Virus record (IMG/VR): IMGVR_UViG_3300033144_004840
Location: 1 to 30,571 of that record
DNA: 30,571 bases
Direction: 5' to 3' (one strand)
Source of the DNA: a virus
Positions 8,343 to 15,608 of this stretch are shown here, piece after piece. The translations under genes were made by a program, and so were the position numbers. Every line of letters starts with the position of its first letter. Position 1 is the stretch's first letter. Under the pieces are notes generated by a model. The model was not told where the DNA came from. It did not search any database and saw only the letters and a list, made by a program, of their open reading frames with translations.

Positions 8343-8982
8343 ATATAAACAAAAATTATCTCCTGAATGGTTTAATTTAGATCAATTAGTATATTTAGAA
8401 GGAAGTTTTCCTGCAAATTGTACTAAAAAACAATTAAAAAATAAACTTACTAAATTAAAAATTAATTGGACAACAACATTCTCAGATAAAATAACTAAGA
8501 TAATTACAACAAAAATAGAACGGACATTTAAATACAGTGTTGTATTTCATCATAAAGACAAAAAACTTCACAATTTATACATGAATATAGGTTGGGAGAA
8601 TTGTCATCATCCTTGTGATGTATTACTAATGATTAAAAATTTACATGCAAAAGATATGGGTCAAAATTCTAATAAAATATTGACCCTTCTTAAATCTTCA
8701 GATTCTGTTAATATAGATTTAGCTGTTACATTAATAGGTAAACACATGTTAGAATCTAATTGGATTCCTTGGTTATTATTAAACAAAGGTAATGAAAATG
8801 TTAGAGAGTTACTTAAATCTAATAATATAAATTTAGGTAGATGGCACACATATAATACAGAATGGAATTTTTATGACGCAAGTAGAAATTTAATAAATAG
8901 ATTAAATGTACCAGACGAATATATAACGGAATTTATGTCAGAATTCTATGAAAAAGTTAAAAATAAATATACATGGAAGTAA
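8335..8982 (+). CDS. BRCT-like domain protein, tandem paralogue B
   Basis: A 215-residue relative of the preceding protein. Residues about 17-62 again look BRCT-like: LVYLEGSF, a Lys-rich helix with KKQLKNKLTKL, WTTTFSDK, then ITKIITTKI. The C-terminal domain repeats the partner's pattern as SSDSVNIDLAVTLIG and NWIPWLLL, then LNVPDEYITEFMSEFY. It is shorter because the middle region of paralogue A is largely missing. Overlaps with both neighbours (eight bases before, ten after) suggest coupled translation and possibly a stoichiometric complex. No catalytic motif is visible, so I expect a binding or scaffolding protein. The BRCT assignment is by eye and less secure here than the paralogy, which is clear. 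Confidence 0.65.
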   Translation: MNKYKQKLSPEWFNLDQLVYLEGSFPANCTKKQLKNKLTKLKINWTTTFSDKITKIITTKIERTFKYSVVFHHKDKKLHNLYMNIGWENCHHPCDVLLMIKNLHAKDMGQNSNKILTLLKSSDSVNIDLAVTLIGKHMLESNWIPWLLLNKGNENVRELLKSNNINLGRWHTYNTEWNFYDASRNLINRLNVPDEYITEFMSEFYEKVKNKYTWK

Positions 8983-9452
8983 AAATAAAATTTAAAAGAT
9001 TACATCCTCTAGCTCAAATACCAAAGAAGGCAACACAATTAGCCGGAGGATGGGATGTAACTGTAACAGAATTAATTTATAAAGGACCTAATAAAATATA
9101 TTGTAAACTAGGATTTGCATTAAAAATACCAGAGGGATATAAATTAAATATAGTTCCTAGATCAAGTTTTACTAAATATAATTGGGTAATGAATAATAGT
9201 CCTGGTTTAGGAGATGCTGATTATTTGGATGAATATCAAATTAGATTTACAGCTATACCTACCTGGATGGAAGCAAACCTTAATCTTGATGAACAACCAA
9301 TATTAACATATGATGTATTTCCTTATGGAATTGGTGATAGAATAGGTCAAATATATTTATCTAAAGTTGAAGATACTGATTTTATAGAAGTAGAAGAATT
9401 TGAAGAAGTAATTTCTGATAGAATTGGAGGTTTTGGAAGTACAGGGAAATAA
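8973..9452 (+). CDS. dut: dUTPase (deoxyuridine 5'-triphosphate nucleotidohydrolase)
   Basis: Hydrolyses dUTP to dUMP and pyrophosphate, keeping uracil out of phage DNA and feeding dTMP synthesis. The 159 residues contain all five trimeric-dUTPase motifs in order: AGGWDV (D28), PRSSF (62-66), GLGDADYLDE (probable catalytic D81), GDRIGQIYL, and a C-terminal glycine-rich arm DRIGGFGSTGK. Length is typical. Motif 1 has an extra Trp where Tyr or Phe is usual, and the stretch between motifs 3 and 4 is longer than in the Escherichia coli enzyme, but every expected functional residue is present. The ATG lies ten bases inside the preceding gene. With the reductase and the dATP/dGTP hydrolase-like gene it completes a nucleotide-pool set. 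Confidence 0.93.
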   Translation: MEVKIKFKRLHPLAQIPKKATQLAGGWDVTVTELIYKGPNKIYCKLGFALKIPEGYKLNIVPRSSFTKYNWVMNNSPGLGDADYLDEYQIRFTAIPTWMEANLNLDEQPILTYDVFPYGIGDRIGQIYLSKVEDTDFIEVEEFEEVISDRIGGFGSTGK

Positions 9453-9464
9453 AATAACTAATAT

Positions 9465-9492
9465 TATCTCAGTAAATAATTATCATGAGATA
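9465..9492 (+). promoter_or_regulatory. Weak hairpin overlapping the HNH gene start codon
   Basis: TATCTCA at 9465-9471 can pair with TGAGATA at 9486-9492, placing two bases of the ATG at 9485 inside the right arm. Start-site hairpins that delay translation are known for phage T4 homing endonuclease genes. This stem has only seven pairs, is AT-rich and has a 14-base loop, so it may be chance. Confidence 0.25.
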
Positions 9493-10063
9493 TTGTAAAC
9501 GAACTAAAGAAATAATACATAGTTCATATAAATCAGCAACTGTTAACGAAATACAAGACATTATTAAATTAAATAGTCTTAGAAAGCGTTCTAATGCTAA
9601 TTTAAAGAAGTATATTAATAAGTTAATAGAAAGAGATCAAATGCGAGAATTCAGGCGTAAAAAGCTAGAAATATGGGCTTTAGCTAATCCTGTTAGATAT
9701 AGAGCAAGAACACTGGTTAATGGTGCGAAAGCAAGAGCGAAAAAGAAAGGAATTGATTTCAATTTAACTATTGATTGGGTTGAAGAAAAGTTAAATAATG
9801 GTAGATGTGAAGTATCAGGTACTCCATTTTATATAAAACCTTATTCTGCTAAATCAATAATACCAATAAAAATACATCCTCATAGCCCTAGTTTGGATCA
9901 AATAGAACCAAGTGGAGGATATACTATGGATAATGTACAAATTGTATGTGATCAAGTTAATAAGTTTAAAGGTGATAGGCATATAACATCAATGATTATC
10001 ATTGCTAAGAACCTATTAAATGAATATGAACGTCGAAATACACCTATTATTAAAATGAAATAA
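9485..10063 (+). CDS. HNH family endonuclease, probably free-standing homing type
   Basis: A 192-residue basic protein. After a Lys/Arg-rich helical N-terminal half likely to contact DNA (RKRSNANLKK, FRRKKLEIW, GAKARAKKKG), the C-terminal half has a recognisable HNH-type core: RCEVSGTPF (C108), HPHSPSLDQIEP (D138), GYTMDNVQIVCDQVN and FKGD. This 'PSLDRI...GYT..NV' pattern is typical of phage-borne HNH enzymes that cut DNA and spread their own gene. I see only one cysteine pair at most, so a structural zinc site is uncertain. It sits at the boundary between the early operon and the virion module, a common position for such selfish inserts, separated from dUTPase by 32 bases and followed by a regulatory gap. 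Confidence 0.82.
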   Translation: MRYCKRTKEIIHSSYKSATVNEIQDIIKLNSLRKRSNANLKKYINKLIERDQMREFRRKKLEIWALANPVRYRARTLVNGAKARAKKKGIDFNLTIDWVEEKLNNGRCEVSGTPFYIKPYSAKSIIPIKIHPHSPSLDQIEPSGGYTMDNVQIVCDQVNKFKGDRHITSMIIIAKNLLNEYERRNTPIIKMK

Positions 10064-10096
10064 TATGTAAAACGTTATTGTTTCGACATTAATGTG

Positions 10097-10171
10097 GTAA
10101 AGTGTTATATTTGTTGAGTTAATTTAAGCATTAAAAATTAATAAAATATAATGATAACACTTTACTTTTTT
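10097..10171 (+). terminator. Long-loop inverted repeat with T-run between early and virion modules
   Basis: GTAAAGTGTTAT at 10097-10108 is the exact reverse complement of ATAACACTTTAC at 10154-10165, and six T residues follow directly (10166-10171). The 45-base loop can itself fold (TTAATTT pairing with AAATTAA). The arm plus T-run resembles an intrinsic terminator ending the early operon. The long loop is unusual and would also suit a protein-binding operator or an RNA switch in the leader of the next gene. It fills most of the 127-base gap. Confidence 0.6.
10106..10113 (+). promoter_or_regulatory. Candidate Bacteroides-type -7 box (TATATTTG) for the virion module
   Basis: TATATTTG matches the Bacteroides primary-sigma -7 consensus TAnnTTTG exactly. 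The upstream -33 element is poor: TTTC at 10081-10084 or TTG at 10078-10080 is the nearest candidate, about 21-25 bases away. The box overlaps the left arm of the inverted repeat at 10097, so promoter and hairpin could interfere. Transcription from it would start near 10120 and give a leader of about 70 bases before the ATG at 10191. Confidence 0.35.
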
Positions 10172-10190
10172 AATATATAAATAATACAAA

Positions 10191-13100
10191 ATGGCAATAA
10201 TTAAAGGTATGAAAACAGCTGATATGGGGAGTATAACTCCTTATAATGAAGATATTGAGAAACTAGCATCTGGAATAATGGCAAGAGAAGGAAGAGCTGA
10301 AGAAACAAGAAATGCTATTGCTGATGCAAGAAATCAGATGTTATTGAAAGAAACAAGAGATAATAGTGAAGACATGGCATTAGCTCAAAAATTAGAACAA
10401 GGTTTTGCATCAGATGTAGATGCAATGTTAGATAAAGCAGATGCTGATTATTCCATGATAAGTAAAGGTGATTTACAACGATTAGCTGGTGATTACATGG
10501 GTAAGACAGAATGGAGAGCATTAACTAATGCTAAAATACAAACTGATATCTATAATGATGAAAAACGTAAGTTAGAAGCAGCGGGTGGATCAGCAACAAT
10601 ATTTGGAAAAGATCCAAATAAGGTATCTTTATATGATGAAGAAGGAAATATAAATCACTTAACGGGTACATTTGAGGTTCAAAAAACATTAGATCATAGT
10701 CAAGCAGCTAAAGATTTATTTGATACTTTAGGTCATAAACTAAAGAAAGAAACTGGATATGATGAAGTTAGGGACGGAAAAGATTTTATTAAATATTATA
10801 ATTCATGGATAGAAACCCATAAAGATAATCGTCCCATGGTTGATGAAATTATACTTGGTGGAATAGATGGGTTTTTAACAGATCCAGAAGGACTTCAATA
10901 TTATCGTATTCATTATGAAAGTCAAAGAGATTTAGGTATTGATCATGAAAACGCTGATAAATATGCAAGAGAAAAAGTTGTAGCATTAGTAAGAACATAT
11001 GGTAAAAGTGAATATGTTTATGAAGATACAAGACTAGATAAACGTAATGATATTAATACAAATAAAGGCACCACGAGTAATCCTAGAAAACCAGGTTCAA
11101 TAGAAGCTGAACCAATAGGTGAGACTCATCCAACAACTACGGCTACAGTATCTTATCATAGTTTTAATTCTCCTGAAGGACAAGATGCTATTGACGTTCT
11201 TTTAAATAATACAGAAGGAACTAATTTTGAACAAATAGGTCAAGGTACAGAAGTTGCAAAAATATCTGATATTACAAACAATAATACTTTAATAGAAGTA
11301 ATAGGTGCTGTACATCCCGTTAATGATCCAAATGGAGAAGGATCTGGAGGGGATGGTGTTATTTATAAACCCGGAACATTATTTAAATTAGGACAGAAAG
11401 AAGGAAGTAGAAATCCGACTGTTTTTTCTATTAATACAATTCAAAATATTAATAGTGCAATAGAAATAATAGATGATGAAATAACAATAAAAAATGAAGA
11501 AATTCAACAAAATCCTAATAATGAAACTTTTAAAACAGATTTAAAGAATTTAAAAATAAAAAAATTTAAACAAAAATTGCGTTTAGCTAATAAAGAAAAT
11601 TATAAAAGTTTAGATTTTGAAACATTGAAAGGTTATACTAGTGAAAATATATCAGATTTAGTTGGAGATGATTTATTTACAACTGCTGATATACGTAAAT
11701 TATTAGAAGGAGATGATAATATCCTAAAAAATGCAAATATGTTAAGTAGTCAAGTATATAAATCAATTCTTAATTCAGAAAATACAAATAGTAATTGGAA
11801 ATCAGGCTCTATAACAACATATCAAACAGAAAACAAAGACGGTGATATTAATATAAATATTAATTCTGTTCTTACAAAATTACAAGAAAAATATAAAACA
11901 GATTTAGAAAGCTTATATGATGAAGATGATGAAGGAAATAAAACATTAAAAAGTAGTTCTAGTAAAGGTGAAGAAAAATTATTAGAAGCTAAAATATTTA
12001 AAATAGCACAAAAAATACGACTTGCTAAAGAATTTTTAGATAAAAATGATGGAGTAATTGAAAATATTAAAACTACTTTTAACAAAAACTTTACTAGCAA
12101 TAAAAATTTAAGAGTAGTTTTAGATCAATTAGCAATAAATGCCGGCTTAACTCCCGATCAAATAAGCTACGGATTACATTTAAAGTTACCCAAGTATTTA
12201 GATGATAATGGAAAAAAAATTAATACATATAATGGAAAACATGAATTAGCTAATGAAAGGGCAGAAACAGATTCAGGTATAAATTGGGCAAATCCACTAA
12301 AAGGTACTGCATATAGTGTATTTGAATCTACAAAAGAAATTATTGAAGTTGATTTTGATAGACTCACTGCAGCTAGAAAACAAAGACAACAGAAGCTAAA
12401 AGAAAGAAGCAATAAGAAGGTTACAATTGGTGATATTGGAAATACTAGCTGGTCACTTGTAAATAGATTAGAAGCTAAACTTGGTAAAGATGCTACTAAA
12501 GATGAAACCTTAAGAGATATTCAAAAACTTAAAGACGCACATCTTATATTTAGAAATAACATTACAACCGGTAAATATACAGAAGAAGATCTTAAAGAGA
12601 CAGATTGGTATGAAAAATACATAGTAGAATACAATCATAAATTAGAAAATATGCATGATGAATATACTATAGCTAGCTCTCAAAGAGCTTATATACTTGA
12701 ATTAAATCAAGAACTTTTAAAAAAAGAATTTGAAAAAGCAAAAATAAGTAATAACAACTCTTATACTACAGAGTTAATGAATACATTATTAATGAATGAT
12801 GAACAATTGACAGGAATGGGCAATGTATCTCAACATCCACTAGGAGCAGGACTAACTTATTATGATTCAGAGTCTAGAACATATTCATTAAAACCAGAAG
12901 CAACCGAAAAAATATATAAAAACAAAAAGAAACAATTAAAAATAATGTATGGTACTGATCCAACATTAAAAGCATATTTTAAATCAGTAGACGAATTATC
13001 ACAACAAATTGATAGAACAAGTGAATATTATGTATTTGAAGTAGGTGGAGATGGTGAAAGTAAAAGTAAATATGATCATATTAAAAGAAGTATAGTAGCA

Positions 13101-14045
13101 GGTTATAAAGATCAAAAAATAAGAAGAGTTATATATGATAACTCAGATGGTAGTACAATGAAAGAAGCTCTTAATAAACAAGACGTTCAAAAACAGATTG
13201 ATGCCGATTATAATGTTAAATATCCAAATGGCGGGTTTGAGGCAGATGAATATAAAAAAGAGTGGCTTGAAAAAAAATTAACAGGTATAAGATTAGATTA
13301 TACTAATCCAGGGGGACCTATGTTTGTTGCACAATTTGAATACGGTGACGGAACAATTTCAAAAACTTTTGAAATGAATACTACTACTATAGATGAAAAA
13401 ACTGCTACAGAATATTTTGGAATTTCAGGATTACAGATGAAATATACTGATTATTTAAGTAAAGGTTTAATTAAAAACAATGGTTTATGGGCTGACTTAC
13501 CAACCATTGGGGGAGGAAATCCAATTAGAGTACATCAAGCTCTTACTAATTTTACTGGTAGTGGCGGAGATGGTAATAAAGTTATAAGAGGTAATTTCTA
13601 TGTTATGAGTGATAAAAGTCAAATGTACGAAGATGAAGACGAAGGAAATCCTAAATACGGAATGGATGCTACAGATGTATTCTATCATCAATTTGAAACT
13701 ATGAATGAAGTTTTTACATATGTAAAAAATAAAAGTTCAGAAAAAATGAAACATATAAATAAATTATTAAAACAAAAAGCAGCATTAGAAAATACAAAAT
13801 ATGCTAGTCAATCAATTTCAGAAATACTTGGTGTTCCTGCAGGTAAAGAATATCATCCATATGAAGAATCATGGGGTACTAAATCTAATGCAATAAAAGG
13901 TATAGATGATGCACTTCAATATTTTTATACAGGAATAGATCCAACTAAACCTAATATTGCTACTGGAACTACAGCTACAGCTGGAACTACAACTGGAACT
14001 ACTGCAAATAAGTTGCCTCAAAGTTTTCAGCTACCGGGTTCTTAG
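10191..14045 (+). CDS. Large putative virion or ejected protein, 1284 residues
   Basis: The first large gene of the virion module; I do not recognise a named family. The N-terminal 120 residues are helical and Glu/Lys/Ala-rich (KLASGIMAREGRAEETRNAIADA), a style seen in internal or ejected phage proteins. The middle contains long Lys/Glu/Asn-rich helical stretches, and Gly/Asp-rich loops lie toward the C-terminus. The protein ends in a Thr/Gly/Ala linker encoded by short DNA repeats and then stops at TAG. The -1 frame continues with coding-like sequence into the muralytic gene, so this may be the N-terminal part of one protein of roughly 1780 residues. No signal peptide or catalytic motif is visible. 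A cargo or tail-associated role is inferred from size and neighbours. Confidence 0.75.
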   Translation: MAIIKGMKTADMGSITPYNEDIEKLASGIMAREGRAEETRNAIADARNQMLLKETRDNSEDMALAQKLEQGFASDVDAMLDKADADYSMISKGDLQRLAGDYMGKTEWRALTNAKIQTDIYNDEKRKLEAAGGSATIFGKDPNKVSLYDEEGNINHLTGTFEVQKTLDHSQAAKDLFDTLGHKLKKETGYDEVRDGKDFIKYYNSWIETHKDNRPMVDEIILGGIDGFLTDPEGLQYYRIHYESQRDLGIDHENADKYAREKVVALVRTYGKSEYVYEDTRLDKRNDINTNKGTTSNPRKPGSIEAEPIGETHPTTTATVSYHSFNSPEGQDAIDVLLNNTEGTNFEQIGQGTEVAKISDITNNNTLIEVIGAVHPVNDPNGEGSGGDGVIYKPGTLFKLGQKEGSRNPTVFSINTIQNINSAIEIIDDEITIKNEEIQQNPNNETFKTDLKNLKIKKFKQKLRLANKENYKSLDFETLKGYTSENISDLVGDDLFTTADIRKLLEGDDNILKNANMLSSQVYKSILNSENTNSNWKSGSITTYQTENKDGDINININSVLTKLQEKYKTDLESLYDEDDEGNKTLKSSSSKGEEKLLEAKIFKIAQKIRLAKEFLDKNDGVIENIKTTFNKNFTSNKNLRVVLDQLAINAGLTPDQISYGLHLKLPKYLDDNGKKINTYNGKHELANERAETDSGINWANPLKGTAYSVFESTKEIIEVDFDRLTAARKQRQQKLKERSNKKVTIGDIGNTSWSLVNRLEAKLGKDATKDETLRDIQKLKDAHLIFRNNITTGKYTEEDLKETDWYEKYIVEYNHKLENMHDEYTIASSQRAYILELNQELLKKEFEKAKISNNNSYTTELMNTLLMNDEQLTGMGNVSQHPLGAGLTYYDSESRTYSLKPEATEKIYKNKKKQLKIMYGTDPTLKAYFKSVDELSQQIDRTSEYYVFEVGGDGESKSKYDHIKRSIVAGYKDQKIRRVIYDNSDGSTMKEALNKQDVQKQIDADYNVKYPNGGFEADEYKKEWLEKKLTGIRLDYTNPGGPMFVAQFEYGDGTISKTFEMNTTTIDEKTATEYFGISGLQMKYTDYLSKGLIKNNGLWADLPTIGGGNPIRVHQALTNFTGSGGDGNKVIRGNFYVMSDKSQMYEDEDEGNPKYGMDATDVFYHQFETMNEVFTYVKNKSSEKMKHINKLLKQKAALENTKYASQSISEILGVPAGKEYHPYEESWGTKSNAIKGIDDALQYFYTGIDPTKPNIATGTTATAGTTTGTTANKLPQSFQLPGS
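13963..14002 (+). repeat. Three copies of CTGGAACTAC encoding a Thr/Gly/Ala linker
   Basis: The 10-base unit CTGGAACTAC occurs exactly at 13963-13972, 13981-13990 and 13993-14002, with similar bases between. It encodes a Thr-Gly-Thr-Thr type low-complexity stretch near the end of the 1284-residue protein. Such stretches usually act as flexible linkers between domains, which is odd at a terminus and supports a fusion with the muralytic region downstream. Confidence 0.8.
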
Positions 14046-14278
14046 ATAAGATAGTTACTACGACTCCCGGCGTAGTTCAAAAAACACAAAAAGAAGACGG
14101 TGAATATAAATATTCAATTGAGAAAAATGTATTTGATGATTTAAGTAAAATTGATCAAGCACAATTAGGATTTGCATCTAAACCCAGTTTAGCTAAAAAA
14201 CATAAATGGTTTAGTACAAGCACAGGAGATATATATGCTGTTAATCCAGATGTTTTAAAGGAAATACAAGAGATTCCA
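14012..14278 (+). other. Coding-like sequence in the -1 frame joining two virion ORFs
   Basis: The frame used by the downstream muralytic gene is open from 14012, just after a TAA at 14009, but has no ATG, GTG or TTG until 14279. Its translation from 14042 (LDKIVTTTPGVVQKTQKEDG onwards, including HKWFSTSTGDIYAVNPDVL) has normal protein composition and no stop. The upstream gene overlaps this frame only from 14012 to 14045, so a -1 shift there would fuse the two genes. I see no good X-XXY-YYZ slippery heptamer; the nearest candidate is the TTTT run at 14024-14027. A real or artefactual indel is as likely as programmed frameshifting. Confidence 0.65.
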
Positions 14279-15544
14279 ATGGTTACTAATAAAGGTACAC
14301 GTGCTAAAATGAGATTTACTCCTGCAATAGGAAATCTTGTTCAGGACATGAGTGATATATTACAAGGGTTGTTGAGCGCAAAAGAAAATTATGAAAAACC
14401 AATAACAAATATCTCACAATTATCTACTGTAAAACCTTATTTAAGTAACTTTACTCAAAATGAAGACTATAATTACATAGATCCAAAAGATTTATCTATG
14501 TTTGATGGTTTAACAGTTCATGATAAAGCAGTAATTACAAGTGGTTTAAGATCAATACAAGATAATACAAGTGCATACAGAACTAATTTAACTTCTATGA
14601 TAGATAGTCCACATATGACAGGTAATTCAGTTGACATACGTACTAGAGATGGACAAGATGGTAAAGCAGGTAGAGCATTATGGGAATTCTTTAAAACTCC
14701 TTCAGGGGAAGCATTTTTAAGAAAAAATAATGCAAGTGCATATTATCATGATACAGGTACAGGTTATCATATTGATATAACAAAAGCTAGAAATGATAGA
14801 CCTGCAGGTAAAGTGTATGAGAAAAATAAAAAAGGAGAAATGATAATTTATTCTCCTGGACAAGCACAAGTACTCGAAAATATAAATAATCAAATAACTA
14901 AAAAAGAAAGAAAAAGTATACAAGGAAGATTAACTAAAGTTAGTGAATATAATGATTTTATAGAAAATGCTGCTACTAAATATGGTATGCGTGCCGATCA
15001 CCTTAAAATTATTATGGGGGTAGAATCAGGTGGAAAACCTGAAGCAAGCAGTGGAGTTGCATTCGGATTAATGCAAGTTGTTAAATCAACATGGGACGGA
15101 ATTCAGGGGAGTTATCCTGAATTATCAAAGTATGACTTTGAAACATATCGGTATAATCCTGAAATTAATATACTTTTTGGTGCAGCTGCTCTTAAGAATA
15201 AAGCTGAAGACATGGGTGTCAAACCTAACGATCCTAATTTTCTTATCCTTGCTGGTACTGCTTATAATGCTGGACAAGGAACTGTCTTAAAAGCTATGAC
15301 AAATGCTCAAGCAGGTGGTAGTAAAAACCCAGGTGAAGATTTTATTTTAGAAGAATACATGAAACCCGCAATTAGACATTATAAACTTTTTACTTACAAT
15401 CTATCAGCAGAAAATAAAGCAAAATTCAAAAAAGGTATTACATTAGATGAAAAAATAATTAATGATGCTATAGATAAAAAATATAAAGAAATTTCAAGAT
15501 ATAAACCAAAACTAAATCAGTACTTTGAAATATTAAATCAATAA
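14279..15544 (+). CDS. Two-domain muralytic protein: M15-like peptidase plus lytic transglycosylase
   Basis: Likely cuts host peptidoglycan, probably as a virion-associated enzyme during entry since it lies among large virion-type genes with no holin. Residues about 85-165 match M15/VanY-type zinc peptidases: VITSGLRS, then HMTGNSVDI (the H-x-x-G-x-x-x-D pattern) and a later GYHIDI supplying the last ligand. Residues about 230-350 match soluble lytic transglycosylases: IIMGVESGG with the catalytic glutamate, FGLMQVV, and AGTAYNAGQG. A Lys-rich helical linker separates the two, and a Lys-rich tail follows. The ATG at 14279 is the first start in this frame, but open coding-like sequence precedes it, so the true N-terminus may be in the 1284-residue gene. 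Confidence 0.85.
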   Translation: MVTNKGTRAKMRFTPAIGNLVQDMSDILQGLLSAKENYEKPITNISQLSTVKPYLSNFTQNEDYNYIDPKDLSMFDGLTVHDKAVITSGLRSIQDNTSAYRTNLTSMIDSPHMTGNSVDIRTRDGQDGKAGRALWEFFKTPSGEAFLRKNNASAYYHDTGTGYHIDITKARNDRPAGKVYEKNKKGEMIIYSPGQAQVLENINNQITKKERKSIQGRLTKVSEYNDFIENAATKYGMRADHLKIIMGVESGGKPEASSGVAFGLMQVVKSTWDGIQGSYPELSKYDFETYRYNPEINILFGAAALKNKAEDMGVKPNDPNFLILAGTAYNAGQGTVLKAMTNAQAGGSKNPGEDFILEEYMKPAIRHYKLFTYNLSAENKAKFKKGITLDEKIINDAIDKKYKEISRYKPKLNQYFEILNQ

Positions 15545-15608
15545 CATATACCGTTACCATATAATAAAATAAATATAATCACCATATACTATAAATATAT
15601 AATATAAT

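Noticed and set aside
14021-14042. Canonical -1 slippery heptamer at the frame junction
   Set aside because: Neither the AAGTTTT area nor the GGGTTCT area allows good re-pairing in both ribosomal sites, so I do not claim programmed frameshifting.
14043-14060. Readthrough of TAG (TAG read as Gln, as in some crAss-like phages) to extend the 1284-residue protein
   Set aside because: The same frame meets another TAG three codons later and further stops, and its translation does not match the coding-like frame. TAG also ends the reductase gene at a natural place.
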